From positions 620,001 through 684,000 of the forward strand of contig NZ_FOMK01000003.1 of the NCBI RefSeq assembly GCF_900112615.1: a stretch of DNA of 64,000 nt, written 5' to 3'. Of the stretch, positions 1 through 9,435 are shown in pieces (the stretch's first letter is position 1; the number at the start of each line of letters is the position of its first letter). Under the pieces are notes generated by a model. It did not search any database, was not told the DNA's origin, and saw only the letters and a program-made list of their open reading frames with translations. Source of the DNA: Chitinophaga sp. CF118 (GTDB lineage Bacteria > Bacteroidota > Bacteroidia > Chitinophagales > Chitinophagaceae). The translations under genes and the position numbers were made by a program.

Positions 1-1
1 T

Positions 2-1456
2 ACCGCATTATCTTCCAAAATCTCACAGCAAACATTTGCTTATATCCAGCAGGCAGATCCGAATAAGTTACTGACTAACTTAACATCAGATATTGATTCC
101 ATCAAATTATTCGTTTCACAGGCTATCGTTTCTATCGCTTCTTCAGTATTCATCATTATTGGTGCAAGTGCATTATTGATTTCGATCGACTGGAAACTGG
201 GACTGCTCGTTATTACAATTATTCCTGTCATAGCATTCGCATTCTTCACTGTTTTAAGTAAAGTACGGGTGTTATTTAAACAAGGCAGAGAGGTAATAGA
301 CTGGCTGAATAAGATCATTAATGAAAGCGTGCTGGGAGCTGCATTGATCAGAGTGGTGAATGCACAACAACCGGAATATGACCGCTTCATTGCTGCGAAT
401 GGTAAATCACGTGACCTTGGTACGGCAATCATTCGCCTGTTTGCAGGATTAATACCTGTCATTACCTTCATGGCCAGTATGGCATCACTTGCCGTATTGA
501 TGCTGGGAGGTCATTTCGTAATTACAGGTGAAATGTCTTTAGGGAACCTGGCTGCATTCAATAGTTATATCGCCATCCTCATTTTTCCAATTATCGTGAT
601 CGGATTCATGAGTAATATCATAGCGCAGGCTACTGCTTCTTACACGCGTATCTCAGGTATACTGAATGCGCCTGATACCGTGGATCCGGGAACTGTCAGA
701 GATAATCTGGAAGGGGCCATTACTTTAAAAAACATTTCTTTATCGCTGGCCGGTCGTCCAGTACTGAAAGATCTTTCTTTCTCTGTAAAACCTTCCAGTC
801 GTACAGCGATTATTGGTCCTACGGCTGCTGGGAAAACGCAATTGCTAAACGTCATTATCGGTCTACTGAAACCAGATACAGGTAACATCATGTATGATGA
901 GACAGATATCGATAATTATGATAAAGATGTATTGTTGCAACAGGTGGGCCTGGTATTCCAGGATAGCATCATCTTTAACATGAGTGTGCGCGAAAACATT
1001 GCCTTTAATGAAAAGGTGAGTGAAGCACTGATGGAAAAGGCAATTGCAACTGCCGAGTTATCTGATTTCATTGCCTCCCTGCCTGAAGGACTTGAAACAA
1101 TTGTTTCAGAGCGTGGTTCTAGTCTCTCCGGCGGACAAAAACAACGGATCATGCTGGCAAGGGCACTGGCCATCAATCCCCGCATTCTCTTACTGGACGA
1201 TTTCACCGCCAGGGTAGATACCAATACCGAACAACGCATCCTCGAAAATGTACAACAGAATTATCCGGATCTAACACTGGTTTCAGTTACACAAAAAATA
1301 GCTTCTGCTGTTCATTATGATCAGATCATTTTGCTGATGGAAGGTGAAGTGGTGGCTACAGGCACACACCCGGAATTGATGCAATCCTGTCCTGAGTACG
1401 TACAGATTTATAACTCTCAACGCAGCACCAGTAACTATGAATTACAACCTGAATAA
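2..1456 (+). CDS. ABC exporter half-transporter, degenerate-site subunit (5' partial)
   Basis: The frame is open to the left edge, so the first part of the membrane domain is missing; 484 residues are visible. Several hydrophobic helices are followed by a nucleotide-binding domain with Walker A GPTAAGKT and an intact LSGGQKQR signature. Walker B reads LLLDD, with Asp where the catalytic Glu normally sits, and the switch region reads VTQKIAS, with Gln in place of His. These are the marks of the degenerate-site subunit of heterodimeric exporters such as TM287/288 and BmrCD. The end overlaps the next gene by 20 bases, so the two are probably cotranslated and form one exporter. The substrate cannot be told from sequence. 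Confidence 0.93.
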   Translation, partial: TALSSKISQQTFAYIQQADPNKLLTNLTSDIDSIKLFVSQAIVSIASSVFIIIGASALLISIDWKLGLLVITIIPVIAFAFFTVLSKVRVLFKQGREVIDWLNKIINESVLGAALIRVVNAQQPEYDRFIAANGKSRDLGTAIIRLFAGLIPVITFMASMASLAVLMLGGHFVITGEMSLGNLAAFNSYIAILIFPIIVIGFMSNIIAQATASYTRISGILNAPDTVDPGTVRDNLEGAITLKNISLSLAGRPVLKDLSFSVKPSSRTAIIGPTAAGKTQLLNVIIGLLKPDTGNIMYDETDIDNYDKDVLLQQVGLVFQDSIIFNMSVRENIAFNEKVSEALMEKAIATAELSDFIASLPEGLETIVSERGSSLSGGQKQRIMLARALAINPRILLLDDFTARVDTNTEQRILENVQQNYPDLTLVSVTQKIASAVHYDQIILLMEGEVVATGTHPELMQSCPEYVQIYNSQRSTSNYELQPE

Positions 1457-3200
1457 AATAGCGGAAGCTCCGCAACAAAAAAACACTACCGGCCGCGCAC
1501 TGAGAAAGTTATTATCTTTTCTCGGTCCGGAACAGCGGCGTCTTACTGGTGCATTCTGTACCATTATGATCACTTCTGCTATTAACCTTACAGTGCCTTT
1601 CATCATAGGGCATACCATCGATAAATATGTACAAACAAAACAGTTTAACGGCATTCTGTTTTATTCAGGCATCTTATTCATCATGGTCATTGTATCGCTG
1701 GTAACAAGTTATATCCAGACACGCCTGATGGGTGGAGTAGGGCAGCGCATGCTGTATAGTTTGCGTAATGCTGTTTTTACAAAACTGCAGGAACTTCCTA
1801 TTGCGTTCTTTAACCAGAATAAAACAGGTGATCTGATTTCCCGCATCAATAATGATACGGATAAACTGAATCAGTTCTTTTCACAGTCCCTCATGCAGTT
1901 TATTGGTGGTATTGCCACTATGGTCGGTGCAGGGGCCTTTCTCTTATCTATTAATGTTAAACTGGGGTTGGCTACACTGACTCCCGGTATTTTACTGCTG
2001 TTGTTCACCCGGCTTATTTCACCCTGGGTGAAACGCACGAATGCTGCCAATATGAAAAGTACAGGCGGTATGAGTTCAGAGATCCAGGAAAGCCTGAATA
2101 ACTTTAAAGTGATCATTGCATTCAATCGCCGTGATTACTTCCGCAAGCGATTCGCTATTGCTAACACTGAACAATACAAAACAGCAATAAGCGCCGGACT
2201 GGTAAACAATATCTTCATGCCGGTATTTAGCTTATGTGCTAACCTTGCACAACTTGCTGTACTGGCTTATGGAATTTATCTGATCACAACGGGGCTGTTT
2301 ACCGTCGGTCTACTGATCAGTTACCTTTCATATGCCACATATTTCTATAACCCTATCAGACAACTGGCGGCACTGTGGACGAACTTCCAGGTTGCAATGG
2401 CTGGCTGGGACAGGATATCACAAATCCTTAACCTGGAATCCAATCTGAAAGTGATTGAAACAAATGGCGTACAGGAAGATAATGCATTGATCACCTTTAA
2501 GAACGTGAACTTCCGTTATCCGGATGGTAAGGATATTCTGCATAATATCAACTTCAAACTGGAAAAAGGAAAAACATATGCACTCGTTGGCCCTACAGGT
2601 GGAGGAAAAACAACCACTGCATCTTTAATAGCACGCTTGTATGATGCTACAGAAGGGCAGGTATTGTTGCGGGGTAGGGATATCCGTTCTTATTCACCGG
2701 AAGAACGTACCCAAAAGATCGGTTTCATCTTGCAGGAGCCGTTCCTTTTTACAGGAACAATAAGAGAGAACATTCTTTATGGTAACAAAGCCTATGCAAA
2801 TTACAGCAGTGAACAACTGCTGGAAGTAATGGGAAAGGCGAATCTGTATACATTACTGGAACGGTTCGACGAAGGACTGGAAACAAAAGTAGTATCCAGC
2901 GGAGATAGTGTGAGTTTGGGACAGAAACAGCTGATTGCCTTTATGCGCGCCGTACTCAGAGATCCAGAACTGCTTGTGCTGGACGAAGCAACTGCGAACA
3001 TCGATACGGTAACAGAACAACTCCTGGAAGATATTCTCAGAAGATTACCGGAGCATACTACCCGTGTTATTATCGCGCATCGCTTAAATACGATTGAAAA
3101 TGCAGATGAGATCTTCTTCGTAAATGCAGGTGAAATTACCCGTGCAGGTTCTTTCAATCACGCCATGAACATGCTGTTACAGCATGAACGCAGCACCTGA
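1437..3200 (+). CDS. ABC exporter half-transporter, consensus-site subunit
   Basis: A 587-residue inner-membrane permease-ATPase: about six transmembrane helices in residues 30-320, then a nucleotide-binding domain. Walker A is GPTGGGKT, Walker B ends LVLDEAT with the catalytic Glu, and the switch is IIAHRLNT with the His. The signature, however, is VSLGQKQ instead of LSGGQ. Together with the preceding subunit this gives one competent ATP site (this Walker A/B plus the partner's LSGGQ) and one degenerate site. The pair probably exports a hydrophobic compound, drug or lipid. A strong bidirectional terminator follows. Confidence 0.94.
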   Translation: MNYNLNKIAEAPQQKNTTGRALRKLLSFLGPEQRRLTGAFCTIMITSAINLTVPFIIGHTIDKYVQTKQFNGILFYSGILFIMVIVSLVTSYIQTRLMGGVGQRMLYSLRNAVFTKLQELPIAFFNQNKTGDLISRINNDTDKLNQFFSQSLMQFIGGIATMVGAGAFLLSINVKLGLATLTPGILLLLFTRLISPWVKRTNAANMKSTGGMSSEIQESLNNFKVIIAFNRRDYFRKRFAIANTEQYKTAISAGLVNNIFMPVFSLCANLAQLAVLAYGIYLITTGLFTVGLLISYLSYATYFYNPIRQLAALWTNFQVAMAGWDRISQILNLESNLKVIETNGVQEDNALITFKNVNFRYPDGKDILHNINFKLEKGKTYALVGPTGGGKTTTASLIARLYDATEGQVLLRGRDIRSYSPEERTQKIGFILQEPFLFTGTIRENILYGNKAYANYSSEQLLEVMGKANLYTLLERFDEGLETKVVSSGDSVSLGQKQLIAFMRAVLRDPELLVLDEATANIDTVTEQLLEDILRRLPEHTTRVIIAHRLNTIENADEIFFVNAGEITRAGSFNHAMNMLLQHERST

Positions 3201-3240
3201 TAAACAAACAGAAAAATAAAATCCTCTATCGCTGACCGCA

Positions 3241-3286
3241 ATAATGCAAAAAGCCGGCTCTTAACGGAGCCGGCTTTTTGCATTAT
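3241..3286. terminator. Bidirectional terminator, 20-bp perfect arms
   Basis: Perfect inverted repeat 3241-3260 / 3267-3286 with a 6-base loop. A GC-rich core is flanked by A and T runs on each side, so it can stop transcription of the exporter genes (+) and of the desaturase (-). Confidence 0.9.
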
Positions 3287-3323
3287 CATATTAAATATAA
3301 CTCCTGATGGAGTCATAAATTTA

Positions 3324-4229
3324 TTAAACAAGAGTCGTTTCTTTTCTAACTACTTCTACCGCATCCAAACGGTTAGATGATTTCACTTTATCAGGAACAC
3401 CACGGATATCCCATACTATACCAAAGAAACCGAGTGTACGGATAATGTAGTAGGTAATATCAATTTCCCACCAGAAAAAGCCCTGTCTGGTAGCACTTTG
3501 ATAATAGTGGTGGTTATTATGCCATCCTTCTCCCAGTGTTACCAATGCAAGTACCAGGCTGTTTTTAGACAAATCTCCTGTTTTATAACGGGGTTTACCC
3601 ATCATATGCATTAAAGAGTTGATAGTGAACGTTCCATGATACACAAGGGTAGTACTTAAGAAGAAACCTATCAGCAGGGTAGAAAGACCGGCATGCCATT
3701 CAAAAAGACCATGACCATTCACCAGGTTACCGGCAAAATAAACGGCTACCAACAGTACCACACCTGGTACCCAATGATATTTGTTTAACCAGTACAGTTC
3801 AGGTTGTTTAAAGTCCTTGATCAGTTCGTAACGGGTTGGCTTAAATTCAGGCCCCATGATCCATCCCATATGAGAGTACCAGAAACCATAAATATTAGCT
3901 GAATGCGGATCATCAGGAGTATCACTGTGTTTGTGATGGGCGCGATGATTGGCACCCCACCATAATACACCTTTCTGGAAGGTGCTTTGTGCTCCGCCAG
4001 CCAATATAAACTGGAAAAAGCGGGAAGTTTTGTATGTACGATGCGAGAAATAGCGGTGGTAACCAGCAGTAACAAAGAACATACGTATCACGTACAACGC
4101 TCCACAAACAATCCAGTCAAATAGTGTAACGTGCGTGAAAAACGCCAGTAGTGGCAGTAATTGGATCCCAAGAAAATCAAATTGGCGAAGCCAGTTGATA
4201 TTCCCTCTCAGTTGTTTTTCAGAATTCAT
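3324..4229 (-). CDS. Fatty acid (acyl-CoA type) desaturase
   Basis: An integral membrane di-iron desaturase that would introduce a double bond into fatty acyl chains. The three histidine boxes are present: HRYFSH, HRAHHKH and HNNHH, separated by hydrophobic segments as in the delta-9 acyl-CoA/acyl-lipid desaturase family. The length of about 300 residues is normal. The frame could begin upstream, but a good promoter -7 box lies directly before the ATG at 4229, so I chose that start; the mRNA is then probably leaderless. It is a single gene, convergent with the ABC exporter. Its natural role is probably adjusting membrane fluidity. Confidence 0.93.
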   Translation of the reverse strand: MNSEKQLRGNINWLRQFDFLGIQLLPLLAFFTHVTLFDWIVCGALYVIRMFFVTAGYHRYFSHRTYKTSRFFQFILAGGAQSTFQKGVLWWGANHRAHHKHSDTPDDPHSANIYGFWYSHMGWIMGPEFKPTRYELIKDFKQPELYWLNKYHWVPGVVLLVAVYFAGNLVNGHGLFEWHAGLSTLLIGFFLSTTLVYHGTFTINSLMHMMGKPRYKTGDLSKNSLVLALVTLGEGWHNNHHYYQSATRQGFFWWEIDITYYIIRTLGFFGIVWDIRGVPDKVKSSNRLDAVEVVRKETTLV

Positions 4230-4233
4230 AGTG

Positions 4234-4264
4234 CAAAAGTATTCCATAATTACAGAATAAACAA
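4234..4264 (-). promoter_or_regulatory. Promoter of the desaturase gene
   Basis: On the minus strand, TTG (4264-4262), 20 bases, then TACTTTTG (4241-4234), matching the Bacteroidota TAnnTTTG -7 box. The ATG begins 4 bases later, so the predicted transcript start is at or next to the start codon. Confidence 0.65.
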
Positions 4265-4289
4265 TGACCAAGATCAGCAGCTAAAAAAT

Positions 4290-5795
4290 TTACCAGCTGC
4301 TGCCTGCTCCTCCACCCCCGGAATCGCCACCAGAGCTGTCAGAGGAGGAGGAAGATGAGGATGAATCTGATGAAGACCAGGACGAAGACCCGGAAGAGCT
4401 GCCGGAGCTGTCCGAAGAAGATAACATAGCAATAACATATGGAACTTTCTCAGTATGGTTGCAGAATTTACACTCAGAATACTGCATACCTTCTCCTTTG
4501 GAGCTTTTAGTAGGATGTTTTGTCACAACTTTCCTGGTATCCCTGAGGGTTTTATTGTTGCATTTCGGGCATTGGACTGCCTTTAGTATAGGACTGTCAT
4601 ATCCCAGAACCTTTGTTTTATCACATGCTTTGCAGTACCATACATCATATACAACAGATCCTATTTTTTCCTCTGCCAGCTGCCCTTCCTGCAGGAATTT
4701 ACTTTTACCTTTCTTTTTCAGCAATTGCATCGGGGTATTGCACTGCTCACAGGGGTAAGAATCGTTGCGCAGATGACGCATCCTTGACAAATGCCATTTA
4801 TAAATAGGGTATAAGGGGATAGGGAAAATAACTGCGTATATATAGAAATTTTTAAGTGCCAGATTAAGACCTTCATAACGCAGATGACGGTCTTCACTAA
4901 AATGCCTTGTTGCATTTATGTTTATAACGAGAATACGATATATTAAGTAACTAAGCCAGTTAAGGTAAAAAATAACGGGCATTGTCCACCAGTGAAAAGA
5001 ATAAGTAGTAAACCATGCAATGCTGAACATAATTACTGCAGGGAAAACGTAGATCCATAACCCTGAAAATAGTCCGGGAACATAAAGTGCCGGAGGATTA
5101 TTAACTTCCTTCTCTTTCTTTTTAATGAAAAATCCCGCAAAGAGCCTGCTGAGACCTATATAGAAGATATACAGGAAAAAGGTGCCTTCGCCCGGCAATT
5201 CTCTCCGGGGGGGTGTCTCTGCAAAATTATCCTGATAATTATCTATATCTAAAGTCTCTGCAACTGTTGTTGTGCTGTCATGATGCAGTACAGATACCAC
5301 GGCATTCATTCCCTGCCACATCCCCTCGTCATAGTTGTTTTTACGAAACAGGGGTAACATTTTCTGTTGCTGGATACGGAAACAGATTACATCAGGTAAG
5401 TCACCTTCCAGTCCGTAGCCGGTTTCAAATTCTATGCGATGCTGATCATCAACCAGTAATACTACCAGTCCGTTATTTTTATCTTTTTGTCCGGGTTTCC
5501 ATGTTCTGAATATCTCATGTACAACATCCTTTGGTACTTTATCTCCTATGGTCTTAAGTAATACAATAACCACCTGTGCGGTACCTTCTTTCTTCAACCC
5601 ATCCATCAATCCATTGAGTTTCTCCGTTGTTGCTGCACTTATAATATGATCCGGATTGCTCACATATTCAGCCTGTTGCATGGGGTTAGGGATCGTTTCA
5701 ACGGAAAATCCGCTTTTTTTCTCCTTACAGGCAAAAAACAATATTGATAGTAATAAAACGGTAATGCTGCTTTTAGTAGTCCCCATATACTTCAT
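4290..5795 (-). CDS. TPM-domain lipoprotein with zinc-ribbon-like cysteines and Ser/Gly tail
   Basis: A 501-residue envelope protein. A signal peptide ends in the lipobox LFFAC (Cys about 23). Residues about 35-180 resemble the TPM (YgcG-type) domain: Asp/Ile-rich start, then VVIVLLK and LVVLLVDD strands. Three or four membrane helices lie around residues 205-330. Cysteine pairs CEQC, CKAC, CPKC and CKFC between about 350 and 450 suggest a zinc-ribbon region. The C-terminus is a long Ser/Asp/Gly tail ending in a Gly run and SSW, typical of TPM proteins. TPM proteins are linked to envelope maintenance and photosystem repair; the function here is unknown. Divergent from mlaE. Confidence 0.8.
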   Translation of the reverse strand: MKYMGTTKSSITVLLLSILFFACKEKKSGFSVETIPNPMQQAEYVSNPDHIISAATTEKLNGLMDGLKKEGTAQVVIVLLKTIGDKVPKDVVHEIFRTWKPGQKDKNNGLVVLLVDDQHRIEFETGYGLEGDLPDVICFRIQQQKMLPLFRKNNYDEGMWQGMNAVVSVLHHDSTTTVAETLDIDNYQDNFAETPPRRELPGEGTFFLYIFYIGLSRLFAGFFIKKKEKEVNNPPALYVPGLFSGLWIYVFPAVIMFSIAWFTTYSFHWWTMPVIFYLNWLSYLIYRILVININATRHFSEDRHLRYEGLNLALKNFYIYAVIFPIPLYPIYKWHLSRMRHLRNDSYPCEQCNTPMQLLKKKGKSKFLQEGQLAEEKIGSVVYDVWYCKACDKTKVLGYDSPILKAVQCPKCNNKTLRDTRKVVTKHPTKSSKGEGMQYSECKFCNHTEKVPYVIAMLSSSDSSGSSSGSSSWSSSDSSSSSSSSDSSGGDSGGGGAGSSW

Positions 5796-5974
5796 AGATA
5801 ACCGCTCAAAATAATAAATAGATCTTGTAATACCAATGAGGTAAACCTGCCGGATGCGTCAGGTTGTGTAAAATAATGCCCATTCCCCTGCTTATGTTGT
5901 CTTAAAACGGTCCCAATACCTGCTGGCATGAAATTCCATCTATAACATTATATCTATGATCAATACTTACTTAT

Positions 5975-6748
5975 ATGGCAAGTGCAATCGTTTCATCCTT
6001 CAACAAATACATGGAAGTGGCTGGTGATCAGGTAGTGTTTACCGGCCGGTTTGCCCGTAACATCTTCAAGGGAGGCTTTGAATGGGGCGAGTTCCTGCGT
6101 CAGTGTTATATAGTTGGTTATAAATCAATCGGGCTGGTAGGAATTACAGGTTTTATCATCGGTTTTGTATTAACTCTCCAAACCCAACCCACACTCGAAA
6201 CATTTGGTGCAGAAAGTTTTGTACCCAGTATGGTGGCTATCTCCATTATCCGGGAAATAGGACCTGTGATCATTGCTTTAATCTGTGCTGGTAAAATATC
6301 CTCCAGTATTGGGGCCGAACTGGGAAGTATGAAAGTAACAGAGCAGATAGATGCGATGGAAGTATCCAGCGCTAACCCTATACAATATCTGGTGGTTACC
6401 CGTATTCTTGCCTGTACTATTATGGTGCCGTTACTAACGGTGATGGCAGATGGCTTAGCTCTGTTGGGTGGATTTGTCGGCATAAATATCCAGGATCATG
6501 TAAGTGCTACTTTATTCTTCAGAAAATCTTTTGCAGCACTGGAATTCAGTGACATATTTCCTGCATTGATCAAAACTTTTTTCTTCGGATATGCAATAGG
6601 TTTTGTAGGATGTTATAAAGGTTATCATTCAGCCCGTGGTACAGAAAGCGTAGGTATAGCGGCCAATTCGGCTGTAGTAAACGCTTCTTTATGGATTATT
6701 CTGCTGGATGCGATTGCTGTACAAATCACAAACCTGATATACTATTAA
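5975..6748 (+). CDS. mlaE: MlaE-family ABC transporter permease
   Basis: A 257-residue inner-membrane permease of the MlaE/YrbE family, with five or so helices and the family signature region ISIIREIGPVI near residue 90 and GAELGSMKV near 112. It forms the membrane channel of a lipid trafficking system between inner and outer membrane. It starts a tight operon: one base separates it from the ATPase gene and six more separate that from the MCE gene. No mlaA, B or C gene is next to it, as is usual in Bacteroidota. Confidence 0.93.
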   Translation: MASAIVSSFNKYMEVAGDQVVFTGRFARNIFKGGFEWGEFLRQCYIVGYKSIGLVGITGFIIGFVLTLQTQPTLETFGAESFVPSMVAISIIREIGPVIIALICAGKISSSIGAELGSMKVTEQIDAMEVSSANPIQYLVVTRILACTIMVPLLTVMADGLALLGGFVGINIQDHVSATLFFRKSFAALEFSDIFPALIKTFFFGYAIGFVGCYKGYHSARGTESVGIAANSAVVNASLWIILLDAIAVQITNLIYY

Positions 6749-6749
6749 T

Positions 6750-7529
6750 ATGGATGAAACAATTACACAGAAGCAGGAAGTGATTACACAAAACCACCAC
6801 GGTGATGTGGTTATTAAGATAGAACACCTGAAAAAGTCTTTTGGTGATAATAAGGTATTGCAGGATATCAATCTTGAATTGCATAAAGGAGAGAACATTG
6901 TGGTATTGGGCCGTTCTGGACAGGGAAAGTCTGTGGCTATTCAATGTATTGCCGGATTAATGCAGCAGGATGAGGGTGTTTTACAGGTGCTGGGTAAAGA
7001 AGTAAAAGAAATGACGCGGAGTGAATTGAAAGAGATGCGGATTAAAATAGGTTTTCTTTTTCAGAGTGGGGCCTTATATGATTCCATGACTGTACGCGAA
7101 AATCTCTCCTTCCCGTTAACAAGAGTCTTAAAACTAAAAGATAAACAGGAACTGGAAAAAAAAGTGCAGGAAGCCCTGGAAAGTGTAGGACTGGAAGATG
7201 CTATTGATAAATTCCCTTCAGATCTTTCAGGTGGGATGCGAAAAAGAGTGGGACTGGCAAGGACCCTGATCCTCCGGCCGGAAATCATGTTGTATGATGA
7301 GCCTACCACCGGGCTGGATCCGATTACTTCCCGCGAAATCAGCGAATTGATTGTGAAACTCCAGGAAAAGTATGATACATCATCAATCATTATCACTCAT
7401 GATTTGTCCTGCGCGCGTCTTACCGCAGATAAAATTGTGGTGATGAACGACGGGAAATTTATCGCGATAGGCACGTATGACGAACTACTGAAATCAAAAG
7501 ATGAATTGGTCAATAACTTTTTTAAATAA
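6750..7529 (+). CDS. mlaF: MlaF-family ABC transporter ATP-binding protein
   Basis: A 259-residue cytoplasmic ATPase with Walker A GRSGQGKS, signature LSGGMRKR and Walker B IMLYDEPTTGLDP. The GGMRKRV form of the signature is characteristic of MlaF/Ttg2A ATPases. It powers the MlaE permease encoded one base upstream. The short N-terminal extension (about 20 residues, Gln/His-rich) before the ABC fold is not conserved in the family as I know it. Confidence 0.94.
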   Translation: MDETITQKQEVITQNHHGDVVIKIEHLKKSFGDNKVLQDINLELHKGENIVVLGRSGQGKSVAIQCIAGLMQQDEGVLQVLGKEVKEMTRSELKEMRIKIGFLFQSGALYDSMTVRENLSFPLTRVLKLKDKQELEKKVQEALESVGLEDAIDKFPSDLSGGMRKRVGLARTLILRPEIMLYDEPTTGLDPITSREISELIVKLQEKYDTSSIIITHDLSCARLTADKIVVMNDGKFIAIGTYDELLKSKDELVNNFFK

Positions 7530-7535
7530 GCAGAG

Positions 7536-8318
7536 ATGAATAGTAAAACTTCGCAAAAGATAAAGGTGGGTATTTTTACATTAGTTACAATCTTATTGCT
7601 ACTGATCGGCATCTTTCTCATCGGTCGCAATAAAAGCATGTTCAGCAATACATTCGTGCTGTATGGTACATTTAAAAATGTAGGTGGTCTGCAAATAGGA
7701 AATAATATTCAGTTTGTAGGTATTAATGTGGGTACCGTAAAAAGTATAGATATTCTTTCTGATTCCACTGCCCGTGTTACACTCCGCCTGCAGGAAAAAG
7801 TACTGCCATTCATTAAAAAAAATGCCGTTGCCAGTATCAGTTCTGAAGGATTGATGGGCGATAAACTGATAGCGATCAGTTCAGTAACTGGTGGTGTGGC
7901 ACCTGTAAAAGATGGCGATAGTATCAGTACAGTAGAACCTATCCAGATGGATAGGGTGATGAGCAGAATCTCCGGTGTGGCAGAGAACGCAGAAGTAATT
8001 ACCGGTCAGCTGGCGGGTATTGTTACTCAGGTAAACCAGGGAAAGGGGAGTGTTGGAAAACTGCTGTATAGCGATAGCCTGGCAAAAAGCCTGGAAGGAA
8101 CTGTTGCCGAAGCAAAAAGTACTATGAAGTCTGCCCGCAGAGGTGCAGAAGGATTTGGCGAGAATATGGAAGCATTAAAACATAACTTCCTGTTACGTGG
8201 ATACTTCAGGAAAAAAGAGAAAAACCGGAAGAAAACCGAAACAGGACAAACTAAAGAGAGTAAGGCAGAAAAAAAGAAGCCAGACTCCTCCAGTATTAAA
8301 ATAGAAAAAGAGCAATAA
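7536..8318 (+). CDS. mlaD: MlaD-family MCE-domain protein
   Basis: A 260-residue substrate-binding subunit of the Mla-type system. One N-terminal membrane anchor (residues about 10-30) precedes an MCE domain (about 38-118, with FKNVGGLQIGNNIQ and VGINVGTV). A helical segment follows (about 140-215), and the protein ends in a highly charged Lys/Glu tail. It would sit in the periplasm on the MlaE-MlaF complex and shuttle phospholipids. Last gene of the mlaEFD operon. Confidence 0.92.
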   Translation: MNSKTSQKIKVGIFTLVTILLLLIGIFLIGRNKSMFSNTFVLYGTFKNVGGLQIGNNIQFVGINVGTVKSIDILSDSTARVTLRLQEKVLPFIKKNAVASISSEGLMGDKLIAISSVTGGVAPVKDGDSISTVEPIQMDRVMSRISGVAENAEVITGQLAGIVTQVNQGKGSVGKLLYSDSLAKSLEGTVAEAKSTMKSARRGAEGFGENMEALKHNFLLRGYFRKKEKNRKKTETGQTKESKAEKKKPDSSSIKIEKEQ

Positions 8319-8367
8319 GCCCCGGAATTCTTTTTTTACTATTTTTATCCCCTCAGAAATTACACTT

Positions 8368-9384
8368 ATGAAAATACTTACCTGCACCACACCAGGCAAA
8401 TTTGATTACGGGGAACAGGAAATGCCGAAAGCAACTGCTGACCATGCTATTATAAGAATAAAACGTATAGGGATCTGTGGTACAGACCTTCACGCCTTTG
8501 AAGGAACACAACCGTTCTTTGCTTATCCCCGTATATTAGGGCATGAGCTGGCGGGAGAACTGGTTTCTTTTGATAACGCTCCGGGGTTTACAGCCGGCGA
8601 AGCCGTGACTTTTATTCCTTATTTCAATTGTGGTACCTGTATTGCCTGCCGGAGTGGCAAGCCTAACTGTTGTACAAATATCCGCGTATGTGGGGTACAC
8701 ATTGATGGCGGTATGGCCGAATACCTTTCTGTTCCTTCTTATTCCCTGGTACATGGTCAGGGGCTGAGTATGGATGCACTGGCGCTTGTAGAACCACTGG
8801 CTATTGGTGCACATGGTGTACGCAGGGCTGCTGTAGAACCGGGAGAATTTGTGCTGGTTATAGGAGCTGGCCCTATCGGGTTAGGGATTATGGAGTTTGC
8901 CCGTATAGCCGGCGCTAAAGTAATAGCAATGGATATTAATGAAGCCCGTCTAAACTTCTGTAAAGATAAACTGAAGGTTGCCCATACCATCAATGCCAGA
9001 ACTGCCAATGTGATGGACGAACTGAAAAGGATCACAGGGCAGGATATGCCTACGGTGGTTATTGATGCTACCGGTAGTCAGCAGGCTATCAATAATGGTT
9101 TTCAGTATATGGCTCACGGGGCCCGTTATGTACTTGTAGGACTGCAAAAGGGAGAAATAGTGGTGAGCCATCCGGAGTTTCATAAACGTGAGGCTACACT
9201 GATGAGCAGCCGTAATGCTACCCGCCAGGACTTTGAACATGTAATTGCTGCAATGAAGAGTGGACAGGTAGATCCCACCACCTACATTACACACCGGGTT
9301 GATTTCAGCGAAGTGAAAGATGAGTTTGAAGGCTGGCTGAATCCTGCAAATGGAGTAATCAAGGCAATGGTAAGTCTGGACTAA
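8368..9384 (+). CDS. Zinc-dependent alcohol/sorbitol dehydrogenase family oxidoreductase
   Basis: A 338-residue MDR-superfamily enzyme. Catalytic zinc ligands are visible in GICGTDLHAFEG and GHELAGE; structural-zinc cysteines lie in CGTCIACRSGKPNCC. The NAD(P) fold begins at VIGAGPIGLG. Family members oxidise polyols, threonine, galactitol or related sugars acids; the closest reading is an L-threonine/sorbitol/galactonate-type dehydrogenase, but the substrate is not fixed. It follows mlaD by 49 bases and may be read through from that operon, although the functions are unrelated. Confidence 0.88.
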   Translation: MKILTCTTPGKFDYGEQEMPKATADHAIIRIKRIGICGTDLHAFEGTQPFFAYPRILGHELAGELVSFDNAPGFTAGEAVTFIPYFNCGTCIACRSGKPNCCTNIRVCGVHIDGGMAEYLSVPSYSLVHGQGLSMDALALVEPLAIGAHGVRRAAVEPGEFVLVIGAGPIGLGIMEFARIAGAKVIAMDINEARLNFCKDKLKVAHTINARTANVMDELKRITGQDMPTVVIDATGSQQAINNGFQYMAHGARYVLVGLQKGEIVVSHPEFHKREATLMSSRNATRQDFEHVIAAMKSGQVDPTTYITHRVDFSEVKDEFEGWLNPANGVIKAMVSLD

Positions 9385-9435
9385 AGTACCGTTTGTCAGG
9401 ATCTTATATTATATTGGTATATAAATTTTTACCGG

